DNA from: Lachnospiraceae bacterium
Lineage (GTDB): Bacteria; Bacillota; Clostridia; Lachnospirales; Lachnospiraceae
Length of the DNA stretch: 64,000 nt
Direction: 5' to 3'
NCBI GenBank assembly: GCA_910574885.1
Contig: CAJTDD010000020.1
Span: forward strand, 33,645 to 97,644
The number at the start of each line of letters is the position of its first letter. Position 1 is the stretch's first letter. A program made the position numbers and the translations under genes. Positions 1-8,592 of this stretch are shown here, one piece after another. The notes beneath the pieces are model-generated. The model was not told the DNA's origin. It did not search any database and saw nothing but the letters and a program-made list of their open reading frames with translations.

Positions 1-15
1 GGAATAGGTATATCA

Positions 16-1140
16 ATGAAAGTAGAAAAATTTGTGGAAATCATAGGCGCCGACTTTTATACAGGAGTTCCGGACAGCCAGTTGAAGGCGTTGTGCAATT
101 ATTTGATGAATACATACGGTATTGATCCACAGCATCATGTGATTGCAGCTAACGAGGGAAACTGTGCCGCCCTGGCGGCAGGATACCATCTGGCTGCCGG
201 AAAGACGCCGGTAGTCTATATGCAGAACTCGGGAGTAGGAAATGTGATGAACCCGGCTGCAAGTCTTTTAAATGACAAAGTGTATGCAATTCCTGTGATA
301 TTTATAATCGGCTGGCGGGGAGAACCGGGGATTCATGACGAACCTCAGCATATTTTCCAGGGGGAAGTGACCGTAAAGCTGTTGGAGGACATGGATATAA
401 AGACATTTATCATTGGGAAAGACACTTCGGATGATGAAGCTAGGAATGCCATGGTACAGTTTAGGGAGGAGCTGGCGTTAGGAAAAGACGTGGCGTTTGT
501 CATCCGTAAAGGCGCGCTTAGTTATGATGAAACGGTCGTCTATGAAAATGATAACACGATGATGCGCGAAGAGATTATCAGGCATATTGTCAGAGTATCT
601 GGTGAAGATCCGATTATCAGCACGACGGGAAAAGCGTCAAGGGAATTATTTGAAACAAGGGCGGCTAACGGTCAATCTCACAAATATGACTTTCTGACAG
701 TTGGCTCGATGGGACACAGCAGTTCGATTGCTCTTGGGGTGGCCATCCATAAACCTGGGCGGCGTGTCTGGTGTATTGACGGCGACGGGGCGGCTCTTAT
801 GCATATGGGGGCTATGGCTGTGATTGGTTCCTGCAGGCCGGAGAACTTGGTTCATGTCATTATTAACAATGGAGCGCACGAGACGGTGGGCGGGATGCCA
901 ACGGCGGCAGGGGCGATAGACTTGGTGCAGATTGCCCTTGCATGCGGTTATACGAGAGGGGGGTCTGTATCTGATTTTGAGGCTCTTGATGCGGCGTTGG
1001 AGGAGGCAAAAGGAGGTAAAGGACCGATTTTGATAGAAGTAAAATGCGGCATCGGGGCGAGAGAGGATCTTGGAAGGCCCACGACTACGGCGATTGAGAA
1101 TAAGCGGAGCTTTATGGAATATTTAGCCGCGCTTGAATGA
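16..1140 (+). CDS. aepY: phosphonopyruvate decarboxylase
   Basis: Thiamine-diphosphate enzyme of 374 aa that decarboxylates 3-phosphonopyruvate to phosphonoacetaldehyde, the step that drives phosphonate biosynthesis. The N-terminal pyrimidine-binding domain has the GVPDSQLK and ANEGN segments with the expected glutamate at E47. The C-terminal cofactor domain has GDGAALMHMGAMA from about residue 256, followed by NNGAHETVGG, the usual Mg/ThDP motif. Length and motif order match AepY/Ppd rather than acetolactate synthase, which is about 550 aa. Sulfopyruvate decarboxylase is the closest alternative. A PEP mutase gene would normally lie just upstream, outside this window. A weak GGAAT ribosome site precedes the ATG. 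Confidence 0.88.
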   Translation: MKVEKFVEIIGADFYTGVPDSQLKALCNYLMNTYGIDPQHHVIAANEGNCAALAAGYHLAAGKTPVVYMQNSGVGNVMNPAASLLNDKVYAIPVIFIIGWRGEPGIHDEPQHIFQGEVTVKLLEDMDIKTFIIGKDTSDDEARNAMVQFREELALGKDVAFVIRKGALSYDETVVYENDNTMMREEIIRHIVRVSGEDPIISTTGKASRELFETRAANGQSHKYDFLTVGSMGHSSSIALGVAIHKPGRRVWCIDGDGAALMHMGAMAVIGSCRPENLVHVIINNGAHETVGGMPTAAGAIDLVQIALACGYTRGGSVSDFEALDAALEEAKGGKGPILIEVKCGIGAREDLGRPTTTAIENKRSFMEYLAALE

Positions 1141-1150
1141 TAAAAAAAGT

Positions 1151-1198
1151 CTGTCTGCATTATATCTGGCAAAACTCCGCAGAATATAATGCAGACAG
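1151..1198. terminator. hairpin between convergent genes
   Basis: A perfect 15-bp inverted repeat (CTGTCTGCATTATAT, 1151-1165, with its complement at 1184-1198) sits between the ends of aepY (+) and the GH3 gene (-). It follows a run of seven A, which gives a U tract on the minus-strand transcript. Its right arm is also part of a 25-bp sequence that recurs near 35509. Confidence 0.6.
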
Positions 1199-1232
1199 TA
1201 CACTAGAATGAAACCTGGTCATTATGTAGATT

Positions 1233-3500
1233 TTACAACTGATTCATCTTCTCAATCATATCCAGAAGCTCTTTTTTTCCACACATCCCATAGGACACAA
1301 CATTGCGCAGCGGCATACATGCCACCATCGCATGATTCATCGCATCGCTGATAGCCACGTCTCCATCCTCTTTCTTGTCGCCCTCAGAAGACATCCCGAA
1401 TATTCCTTCCAACTGCTTCTTAAAATGCGCCACATATCCCGCAGTACGTTCGTCTGCAAGCAATTCTCCAAGCGTCGTATTCATATGCACCTGAATCGGA
1501 AGCCGCTTCTTTGCTGTCAGATGCACGTTTCCCGACAGCCGCATATCACGGGAAGATGCGCCGATTAGAATCTTATAGTCGCCGGAAGCCGCATACCAAT
1601 CCTTGATTCCCACGTTATACCATGCAAAACTCCTGTAATTCAGAGTGAAAACCACGGTCTTTGTCTCACCAGGCGTTAAGGATACTTTCTCGTATCCCTT
1701 CAACTCCCGGATTGGACGGCGTGCCGCTTTGGTCTGGTCGCTTATGTATAACTGGACAATCTCTTTCCCCTCCATATCGCCGGTATTCGTCACATCCACA
1801 GAAACCGTCACGGTATCATCTTCTCCGATTTCAGTTTTGTTAATCTTCAAATTACTGTAGGCGAAACTGGTATAAGAAAGCCCGTACCCGAAGGGGAAAG
1901 CTACCGGCATTTCTTTCGCGTCATAGTAACGGTATCCGACGAAAATGCCTTCCTGGTAGTTTACATTTTTCCCATCTCCGAAAGAAAGGTAAGAGGGATT
2001 GTCAGACAGCTTATAAGGCATCGTCTCCGCCAGTTTCCCGCAAGGACACGCTTTGCCAAACAGGATGTCGGCGACGGCTTCTCCCACGGCCTGCCCGCCG
2101 AGATACGCCTCCAGAAGCCCTTTTACGCCTGAGAGCCAAGGCATTTCCACAGGAGAACCATTGTGCAGGACGATGATTACCTCGGATTGTACGGCAAGGA
2201 TTTCATCAATCAAACGGTTCTGGCACTCGGGCAGACGCATATGTGTACGGTCATATCCTTCGGACTCAAAGCTGTCCGGAAGTCCTGCAAAGATAACAAC
2301 CTTATCTGCCGCTTTCGCAGTTTCTACTGCTTCTTTTGCAAGCGTCTCGTCGTAAATGTCGTCGTTAGCCGGGAATCCTTTGGCATAAGTGATATTTGCA
2401 TTTTCGGAAACAGCATCTAAGGCGCTGCTGACACGGAAACTGTTGATATGGGAGCTTCCGCCGCCCTGAAAACGGGGCTTTTTGGCAAATTCTCCGATAA
2501 ATGCAATCTTTTCCGTCTCTTTTAGCGGGAGTATGGAATCATTTTTCAGCAGAACCATGGATTCTGCCGCGATTTTTTTCGCAAGGTCATGGTCAGCTTC
2601 CAGCGTAAACGCCTGTTCCTCCCGGTGGTCCGTATATTCAAATATAATGTTCAAAATGCGCTCCACAGCCTGGTCAAGAATCGCTTCATCCAGAGAGCCG
2701 TCTTTCACTGCCTCGACAATTTCTTTGTCATAAACGCCGTTGGATGACGGCATCTCAAGTTCCAGTCCGGCCTTTAACCCTGCCACACGGTCATTGACAG
2801 CGCCCCAGTCGGACATCACGTATCCTTTGAATCCCCATTCATCACGCAGGACTTCCGTCAGGAGCCACGGATTCTCAGAGGCGAAGGTTCCGTTAATTTG
2901 GTTGTAGGAACACATGAATGTGTAAGGCTGGGCTTTCTTAACGGCAGTCTCGAACGCCGGGAAATAGATTTCCCGCAAGGTGCGCTCGTCTGCGTCGGAG
3001 GAGGAACTCATGCGGTTGAATTCCTGATTATTTGCGGCAAAATGCTTGATTGAGGTTCCCACATGGTGTTCCTGTACGCCGTTTATGAATGCGGCGGCTG
3101 TTTCCCCTGCAAGGTAGGGATCTTCGGAATAATACTCAAAATTACGCCCGCATAAAGGGGAACGTTTAATGTTGACGGCAGGTCCAAGGACGACGGAGAG
3201 GTCGTTTGCCTGAGCTTCTTTTCCGATGGCGTCGCCGAATTCATGCATGAGATCACGGTCGAAAGAGCATGCGCTTAATACGGCGGGCGGGAAACATACG
3301 GCTTTAATACTGTCGTTGATTCCAAGATGGTCTGCCTGTTCATCCTGCTTGCGTAGGCCGTGGGGGCCGTCGCTTACCATTACGCTTGGGATGCCAAGCC
3401 GTTCCACACCTTTGAGGTGCCAGAAATCAAGGCCGGAGCACATTCCGGCTTTTTCTTCCAGAGTCATCTGGCTGATGAGTTCTTTTACATTTCGGTTCAT
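1233..3500 (-). CDS. beta-glucosidase, glycoside hydrolase family 3
   Basis: 755-aa GH3 enzyme expected to release glucose or xylose from the non-reducing end of beta-linked oligosaccharides. The N-terminal TIM barrel carries the catalytic nucleophile in YVMSDWGA (D231). Then come the GH3 C-terminal alpha/beta sandwich and a fibronectin-III-like domain at roughly residues 590-670. There is no signal peptide, so it should act in the cytoplasm on imported sugars. An unassigned tail of about 85 aa follows the FnIII-like domain. The AraC gene at 3654 is divergently transcribed and is its probable regulator. Exact substrate cannot be read from the sequence. Confidence 0.9.
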   Translation of the reverse strand: MNRNVKELISQMTLEEKAGMCSGLDFWHLKGVERLGIPSVMVSDGPHGLRKQDEQADHLGINDSIKAVCFPPAVLSACSFDRDLMHEFGDAIGKEAQANDLSVVLGPAVNIKRSPLCGRNFEYYSEDPYLAGETAAAFINGVQEHHVGTSIKHFAANNQEFNRMSSSSDADERTLREIYFPAFETAVKKAQPYTFMCSYNQINGTFASENPWLLTEVLRDEWGFKGYVMSDWGAVNDRVAGLKAGLELEMPSSNGVYDKEIVEAVKDGSLDEAILDQAVERILNIIFEYTDHREEQAFTLEADHDLAKKIAAESMVLLKNDSILPLKETEKIAFIGEFAKKPRFQGGGSSHINSFRVSSALDAVSENANITYAKGFPANDDIYDETLAKEAVETAKAADKVVIFAGLPDSFESEGYDRTHMRLPECQNRLIDEILAVQSEVIIVLHNGSPVEMPWLSGVKGLLEAYLGGQAVGEAVADILFGKACPCGKLAETMPYKLSDNPSYLSFGDGKNVNYQEGIFVGYRYYDAKEMPVAFPFGYGLSYTSFAYSNLKINKTEIGEDDTVTVSVDVTNTGDMEGKEIVQLYISDQTKAARRPIRELKGYEKVSLTPGETKTVVFTLNYRSFAWYNVGIKDWYAASGDYKILIGASSRDMRLSGNVHLTAKKRLPIQVHMNTTLGELLADERTAGYVAHFKKQLEGIFGMSSEGDKKEDGDVAISDAMNHAMVACMPLRNVVSYGMCGKKELLDMIEKMNQL

Positions 3501-3568
3501 GGTCAGTATCTCCTTTACATAAGATATTGTTTTTGGATACTTTAAATTTACCAGTTATATGATAAAAT

Positions 3569-3608
3569 ATATAGTAATTTCTTGTTAAATATAGTAAAAT
3601 TTTGTTAA
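3569..3608. promoter_or_regulatory. tandem 20-bp repeat, possible AraC-type operator
   Basis: Two head-to-tail 20-bp copies, 3569-3588 and 3589-3608, both begin ATATAGTAA and end TTGTTAA with three differences. They lie in the 150-bp divergent region between the GH3 gene and the AraC-type gene. Two full helical turns per copy is the geometry expected for an AraC-family operator. The assignment to the adjacent regulator is inference. Confidence 0.5.
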
Positions 3609-3653
3609 TACGTTTAGATGCAGAGTGCGAATATCAGGATTTGGAGAATGCCC

Positions 3654-4376
3654 ATGAATAAGAAAACGGATTTTTTGAAGGCATATAGAGAAGAGAGTAT
3701 GTTTGAGAGGAGAGAGCTTGCGCAGCCTCACATGTCATATGCATATGAGAAGGAGAAATACCGGGTTATCCGGGAAGGTCGGGTGGACTTGTTGGATTCC
3801 GTGGCTCGGATTCCTCCGGATGGGACGGAAGGCATCCTGTCAAAGGATGCACTCCGCCACCAGAAGAATATGCTGATTGCCGCCATCACCATATTTACCA
3901 GGTATGCCATGGACGGTGGACTTCCGGAAGAGCTGGCGTATGCCATGAGCGACAGCTATATTTTGAAGGGAGAGGAGTGTACTTCGGCTGAGGAGTTAGG
4001 TAAACTCAGCGACCGGGCTTTCCGGGAATACACTTATGCGGTGGCGAGAAACAGGCATTACAGCAGTAAGATAGAGGCGGCTCTGCACTATATTACGATT
4101 CATCTCCATGAGAAGATTACGCTGGAAAATGCGGCGGATGCAGTAGGATTAAGTCCATGCCATTTGTCCCGGATTTTCAAGAAAGAAGTAGGGATGTCTA
4201 TCGTTGATTACGTGCAGAAGGAACGGGTAGAGGCGGCAAAACATATGCTGGTCAATTCGGATGAGACGCTGGCGTCAATCAGCCAGTACTTGTATTTCTC
4301 GACGCAGAGTTATTTTATCAGGATATTCAGGAAATACACGGGAATGACTCCGGGGCAGTATAGGCGGAGTCATTAA
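3654..4376 (+). CDS. AraC-family transcriptional regulator
   Basis: 240 aa from the chosen start. The C-terminal ~100 residues form the two helix-turn-helix AraC domain (ITLENAADAVGLSPCHLSRIFKKEVG, split here only by description, then ASISQYLYFSTQSYFIRIFRKYTG). The first ~135 residues are a ligand or signal domain without the cupin signature. GGAG at 3643-3646 lies 7 nt before ATG 3654; in-frame ATGs at 3618 and 3648 have no better site. It is divergent from the GH3 beta-glucosidase and probably controls it in response to a sugar. Confidence 0.85.
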   Translation: MNKKTDFLKAYREESMFERRELAQPHMSYAYEKEKYRVIREGRVDLLDSVARIPPDGTEGILSKDALRHQKNMLIAAITIFTRYAMDGGLPEELAYAMSDSYILKGEECTSAEELGKLSDRAFREYTYAVARNRHYSSKIEAALHYITIHLHEKITLENAADAVGLSPCHLSRIFKKEVGMSIVDYVQKERVEAAKHMLVNSDETLASISQYLYFSTQSYFIRIFRKYTGMTPGQYRRSH

Positions 4377-4398
4377 GCAGAAGAGAGGTGCGATCTTT

Positions 4399-4587
4399 AT
4401 GTACATAACGGTAAAGCAGGCAGCAGAAAAGTGGGGGATTTCCGACAGACGAGTGCGTATACTTTGCTCGGAAGGAAAGATTTCAGGAGTTACACGAGAA
4501 GGGCGAAGTTGGATGATTTCATCAGATGCGAAAAAACCGGAGGATGGACTCTTGGTGCAATGGAAAAGCTGTTTGCGGGTTATGTGA
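4399..4587 (+). CDS. small helix-turn-helix protein, possibly truncated
   Basis: 62 aa starting MYITVKQAAEKWGISDRRVR, an excisionase/MerR-like winged helix that usually sits at the N-terminus of a longer protein or forms a small DNA-binding protein. The typical segment ends around residue 50 (ISSDAKKPEDG). The last dozen residues do not resemble the family, and another frame stays open to 4631, so a frameshift is possible. GAGAGGTGCG upstream supplies the ribosome site. It lies 22 bp after the AraC gene and may be read through from it. Confidence 0.6.
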   Translation: MYITVKQAAEKWGISDRRVRILCSEGKISGVTREGRSWMISSDAKKPEDGLLVQWKSCLRVM

Positions 4588-4672
4588 ATGCGAGGTTGGA
4601 CAGTTACTTGAAGATGCTGGAGATATCATAAATCCGCATTATCTGTCCGGATAGGAAACCCTCGCAGGCTGG

Positions 4673-4717
4673 AACGGTCAATAGGCTATCTCTTGTTATA
4701 CCCCATTGACCGTTTTT
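4673..4717 (+). repeat. 45-bp palindromic direct repeat, copy 1
   Basis: Begins AACGGTCAATAGG and ends CCATTGACCGTTTTT, so each copy is itself a stem (AACGGTCAAT/ATTGACCGTT) with a terminal T run and could act as a terminator. It matches 7312-7356 in the same orientation with three differences. The two copies bracket the tetR-ABC-permease cassette and the AAA remnant. Confidence 0.75.
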
Positions 4718-4779
4718 AGAGCTGATATCCGGTTGTCAGTATTCACAGGGAGAGAGATTCGATCTTACAACTGTGCTGT

Positions 4780-4962
4780 CTAATGCTGTAGGTATCCCAG
4801 ATGGACAAGGAGCTTCAGAACATCATCTTTAGAGTGGAATGTAACTATATCATTTGTAAAACTATGGATATTAACAGTGATATGGTTGATTACCTGATTG
4901 CAGTAGCAGATTAATCCGGTCTTGTCGATATAGATTTTTACGAAAGGATATCCTTCCTGCAA
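4780..4962 (-). pseudogene. internally deleted AAA-ATPase/DUF1703-type remnant
   Basis: A 60-residue frame reads KIYIDKTGLICYCNQVINH and then NDIVTFHSKDDVLKLLVHLGYL. The first part resembles the start of AAA-ATPase-like/DUF1703 proteins, just before their P-loop. The second resembles a segment from the end of their ATPase half. Both the ATPase core and the C-terminal nuclease-like domain are missing, so this looks like a deletion scar. The frame begins inside the last codons of the ABC permease gene. Family assignment is from recall of the motifs. A larger AAA/nuclease protein of a related general type is present at 30782-32350. Confidence 0.5.
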
Positions 4963-5726
4963 TACCGATAGAATCCCACTCCAATCCCAATCACCGTAAG
5001 GCTAAGCCCCACCGAAAGATATTTCACATCCAGACACTCATCCGCAATAATATCCGCGCTCTCCGTATAGCCAAAGGGTGTCAGATATTTCAAGAATTTC
5101 ACCTGCTCCGTCAGATTCGCAATAATATTCAGAAAGTAAAGAAGAGCAGCCATGCCAAGCCCGATTCCTGCGCCTCCCTGATTTAAGAAAGCCGATATCC
5201 CGAAACAAACGGAAGCCACCTCAACCTGCAAGATAAAATAGGCAAGGAACAACAAAAAGAGCGGGCGAATGTCCGGCGTCTCCCCGATTGCACAGATAGA
5301 GACAGCGGTAACGGCGGCTACGGAAAGATTCAGGAGCAAAATCTGTATCAACACAGAAACCAACTTCTTGCCCACGATTTCCCGGCGGCTGACCGGATGA
5401 GTGAGGAGGAATTCCGCTGTCTGTTCCTTCTCTTCCTTCACTAACACAGAGATGCCCAGAAGAGCCGCAAAAAAAGCGCCCCCAAGCCCCAGGATATTGC
5501 CGCATTCCACGCCGAAGAACCCCATGAATTCGCCAAAATTAAGCCTGTCCATGCCAAAAGCGGCGGAAAAGCCGCCCATTTCGGCGAACACCGCGCTGAC
5601 GTCCCCCATCTGTGTCTCCATTTCCGGATATATGAGGACACAGAGCGCCATCATCAATGCTATCACCATTGTCCATATGAGTAAGGTTATCCGTCCCTGT
5701 TTCAATTCGTGTTTTATCATAACCAT
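4938..5726 (-). CDS. ABC-2 type transporter permease
   Basis: 262-aa membrane protein with six predicted hydrophobic segments, typical of the ABC-2/BcrB permease class. It pairs with the ATPase at 5741. The start is placed at the ATG at 5726 (MVMIKHELKQ), which follows GAGGAG by 7 nt. An upstream GTG at 5741 overlaps the ATPase stop but has no ribosome site of its own. Together the pair probably exports a drug, peptide or lipid; the substrate is unknown. The TetR-type gene upstream is the likely regulator. Confidence 0.82.
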   Translation of the reverse strand: MVMIKHELKQGRITLLIWTMVIALMMALCVLIYPEMETQMGDVSAVFAEMGGFSAAFGMDRLNFGEFMGFFGVECGNILGLGGAFFAALLGISVLVKEEKEQTAEFLLTHPVSRREIVGKKLVSVLIQILLLNLSVAAVTAVSICAIGETPDIRPLFLLFLAYFILQVEVASVCFGISAFLNQGGAGIGLGMAALLYFLNIIANLTEQVKFLKYLTPFGYTESADIIADECLDVKYLSVGLSLTVIGIGVGFYRYCRKDILS

Positions 5727-5740
5727 ATGAATTCTCCTCA

Positions 5741-6604
5741 CTATCCATAATAATGCATAAATATCTCTTCCAAATCCGGCTCGGTAATGGAAACATCCGT
5801 AAGGCTCAGCCTGGCCAGAACATGCAGCAAATCCTTCAGACTGCCGCCATAAAGAAAACTTACGGAATCCCCGTCTGTCTGCACATCCTTCATGTCTGGC
5901 AGCTCAAGCGGCAGTTTCGCGCCCCTTAGCCGAACCCGTTTCGTATCAGTATGCCCAAGATTTTGTGTACTGTCTGAAACCAGCAGGCGCCCTTCTCGGA
6001 TGACAGCCGCGTGCCGGCAGTACCGCTGGACTTCCGAAAGGATATGAGAAGATACGAAGATGGTAGCTCCGTTCTTATTGCGCTCTTCCAATATCGAATA
6101 GAACTCCCGCTGCATCAGCGGGTCCAGCCCGCTGGTAGGTTCATCCAGAATGCAGACCTCGGGCATATGCTGGAGCGCGCAGACGATGGAAACCTTCTTG
6201 CGGTTGCCAAGGGACAGTTCACGGATTTTTTTGTTCACATCCAGTTCCAGACGCTCACAGAGATTTCTCGCTTCTGCGCGGCAATCCCTGCGGCGCAGCT
6301 CGGCGGAGAAGCCAATTACATCCCGGACTCGCATATTACGGTAAAAGGAAGCCTCCGAAGGCATATATCCCACATGGGAGAGAATCTCCTCTTTTTGGCG
6401 GCTGATATCCATGCCGAGAATCTGCGCGCTTCCCTCCGAAGGCGAGGTCAATCCAAGAAGGGTGCGGATCGTGGTGCTCTTCCCGGCGCCGTTAGGCCCG
6501 ATGAAACCGAAGAAATCTCCCTGTTCCACGGTCAGGTTCATATCCGTGATTCCCCGTGCCCTTCCATAATATTTTGTCAGTGAAGTGGTTTTGATCGCAT
6601 CCAT
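5741..6604 (-). CDS. ABC transporter ATP-binding protein (BcrA-like)
   Basis: 287-aa ATPase with Walker A GPNGAGKST near residue 36, a degenerate signature (LSLGNRKKVSI), Walker B CILDEPTSGLD and the switch histidine SSH. The ~70-residue C-terminal extension is usual for BcrA/DrrA-type exporters. The gene precedes and abuts its membrane partner at 5726 and lies 67 bp after the TetR gene, so the three genes form one operon read leftwards. Confidence 0.9.
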   Translation of the reverse strand: MDAIKTTSLTKYYGRARGITDMNLTVEQGDFFGFIGPNGAGKSTTIRTLLGLTSPSEGSAQILGMDISRQKEEILSHVGYMPSEASFYRNMRVRDVIGFSAELRRRDCRAEARNLCERLELDVNKKIRELSLGNRKKVSIVCALQHMPEVCILDEPTSGLDPLMQREFYSILEERNKNGATIFVSSHILSEVQRYCRHAAVIREGRLLVSDSTQNLGHTDTKRVRLRGAKLPLELPDMKDVQTDGDSVSFLYGGSLKDLLHVLARLSLTDVSITEPDLEEIFMHYYG

Positions 6605-6671
6605 TTTTCACACAAGCTCCTTTCTGAGGTATCCATTGCATGCTTCCCGGGGTGCCTTTTGGATATATTTT

Positions 6672-7289
6672 TTAAGAGGACTTACGCAGGTAAACATTTT
6701 TCCAAAATGCCAACATTGCCCCGAAATCCGCTTCCAGCGTCTTGGCGTCTAATGTCTCCCCGCGCTGTACAATCTCCCACAGATATCCTACAGACATCAG
6801 ATAAATCTGCCTGTGCATCATCGCAAGATCCAGCCCGGGAATAAAATCGTCGGGATTCAGTCCGGCAAGGGCGTCTGCCGCCTTCCGGTCAAAATGCTGC
6901 CGGTAGCTTTTCTGGATATGTTCATAGACGGCCGGTTCCTTTTCGTAAAATGCCTTCATGGCAAATGCCGCCATGTCTGGGTAGCGGCACATCATCTGTA
7001 TTTTCGCGTACATGCCCCGCTCCATCATTTCAAATAAATCCGTGGAATCATAACAGCGGTTCTCTGCAAGATATTCGCAGGTGAGATCCGCCGCTTTGTT
7101 CCATAGGAAGAGGTACAGCTCTTTCTTATTTTGGAAGTAATGGAACAGGAGGGATTTGCTGATCCCCGCCTCATCCGCAATCTCCTGCATAGGGCTTTTG
7201 CGGTAGGAATTCTGTGAAAATACACGGAATCCGGCATTGATGATCCGCTGTTGCTTTTCCGGAGGAAGGGTATAGAATCTTTCATTCAT
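6672..7289 (-). CDS. TetR-family transcriptional regulator
   Basis: 205 aa. The N-terminal HTH is clear (PMQEIADEAGISKSLLFHYF at about residues 34-53), and the rest is an all-helical ligand domain. It is the first gene of the ABC operon and probably represses it until an exported compound is bound. The flanking 45-bp repeat copy ends ~20 bp upstream of its start, so its promoter must overlap or lie between the repeat and the ATG. Confidence 0.88.
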   Translation of the reverse strand: MNERFYTLPPEKQQRIINAGFRVFSQNSYRKSPMQEIADEAGISKSLLFHYFQNKKELYLFLWNKAADLTCEYLAENRCYDSTDLFEMMERGMYAKIQMMCRYPDMAAFAMKAFYEKEPAVYEHIQKSYRQHFDRKAADALAGLNPDDFIPGLDLAMMHRQIYLMSVGYLWEIVQRGETLDAKTLEADFGAMLAFWKNVYLRKSS

Positions 7290-7311
7290 ATGGAAATTCC
7301 TCGCTGACTAA

Positions 7312-7356
7312 AACGGTCAATAGGTTATCTCTTATTATACTCCATTGACCGTTTTT
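7312..7356 (+). repeat. 45-bp palindromic direct repeat, copy 2
   Basis: Same sequence and orientation as 4673-4717, with three substitutions. It contains the AACGGTCAAT/ATTGACCGTT stem and a T run. It lies between the tetR promoter side and the end of the alcohol dehydrogenase gene. Confidence 0.75.
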
Positions 7357-7391
7357 GAGAAGACTATTTATAAAAGATTTTTTTCAAACGA

Positions 7392-8558
7392 TTAGACTGC
7401 TAATCTTAAAATGTCAACAAATTCCTTTACATGCAAGGACACATAATGGCCGACTGGCGAGGTATCGTTGTTCGTGGCCCTAACCGCCATTTCTTCAAAA
7501 TGCGTATCGTCGATGCCCATCTCTGTCAAAGTTGTCTTTAGATTCAACGATTTGAAAAAGTCTTCCAATTTGTCTGCCAGAAGGCATGCCATCTCTTCCT
7601 CCGTATAGTGGTAGGAATCGATGCCAAAGACTCGGTTTGCAAGCTGCGCAAGTTTGTAAGGCTTGATTTTTGCCATATATCTGCACCATGCAACGAGGAC
7701 GACTGCCATGCCTTCGCCATGAGTAATCCCGTATTGGGCACTGAGCTCATGCTCAATCCGGTGTGAGCCCCAGTCGGCGGCGCGTCCTGTATCAAGGATG
7801 CCGTTGTGTGCAATAGACGCCAGCCACTGGATTTCTGCACGGGCATTATAATCCGCAGGTTCTTTCATTAGGCGCAGTGAGTTTACCAGAGCCGCCTTGA
7901 TAGCGCCTTCAATCATATAGTCTGTGGTGTCTGTGTGGCTCACATCCGAGAAATATCTCTCCAGCAAGTGGGAGAGGATATCGGCACATCCGCAGGAGGT
8001 CTGGTATGCCGGAAGCCCCAGGGTGTATTTGGGATTCATGATAGCAAATTTCGGTATGATCATATCGTCCTCAAATCCCAGCTTCATCAATCCGTTTGAA
8101 ATGATAGCTGCATTGGACGTCTCGGACCCACTTGCCGGAAGTGTCGTAATTGCGCCCACAGAAACGGCATATTCCGGCGCTGCCGTTCCGTCAAAGAAAT
8201 CCCACACGTCGCCTCCATAAGGAATTCCAAGGGCGATTGCCTTGGCCGTATCCACAGAGCTTCCGCCCCCGGCTGCAAGGACAAAATCCACGGAGTGTTC
8301 TTTGGAAACCGCGACCAGCTTGCGGATTAGTTCAATCTTTGGATTTGGCACAACGTCGCCGCATTCCAGAAAATCAATATCCAAACGGCTGCATGCATCC
8401 TTGATTACATCCCAGATTCCAAGTGTCTTAATAAAATCCCCGCTGTATACAAACATCAGAGAAGTGACTTTATATTTTTTTAGCAGTTGATAGATATTCT
8501 GTTGCGCCCCATCTCCAAAAAAGATTTGGGCTGGATTGTTATAGTGAAAGTTTAGCAT
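7392..8558 (-). CDS. iron-containing alcohol dehydrogenase
   Basis: 388-aa group III (iron-type) NAD(P)H-dependent alcohol dehydrogenase, close to butanol dehydrogenases. The nucleotide site AAGGGSSVDTAKAIA is at about residues 95-109. Metal ligands are visible in CGCADILSHLLERYF (D and H), RIEHELSAQYGITHGEGMAV (two H) and the preceding helix. AGGAGG precedes the ATG. It follows the DeoR gene by 34 bp and shares an operator region with the MtnK/MtnA/aldolase operon. That makes reduction of an aldehyde released by the aldolase a likely job: 2-(methylthio)acetaldehyde to methylthioethanol, or acetaldehyde to ethanol. The substrate is inference. Confidence 0.88.
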   Translation of the reverse strand: MLNFHYNNPAQIFFGDGAQQNIYQLLKKYKVTSLMFVYSGDFIKTLGIWDVIKDACSRLDIDFLECGDVVPNPKIELIRKLVAVSKEHSVDFVLAAGGGSSVDTAKAIALGIPYGGDVWDFFDGTAAPEYAVSVGAITTLPASGSETSNAAIISNGLMKLGFEDDMIIPKFAIMNPKYTLGLPAYQTSCGCADILSHLLERYFSDVSHTDTTDYMIEGAIKAALVNSLRLMKEPADYNARAEIQWLASIAHNGILDTGRAADWGSHRIEHELSAQYGITHGEGMAVVLVAWCRYMAKIKPYKLAQLANRVFGIDSYHYTEEEMACLLADKLEDFFKSLNLKTTLTEMGIDDTHFEEMAVRATNNDTSPVGHYVSLHVKEFVDILRLAV

Positions 8559-8592
8559 CGTAATCCTCCTAAAGTTTACCTTAATTTTGGGT

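Noticed and set aside
646..879. 77-codon minus-strand frame inside aepY
   Set aside because: Antisense shadow of a well-supported gene, no ribosome site or family likeness. The same holds for the other antisense frames over strong genes.
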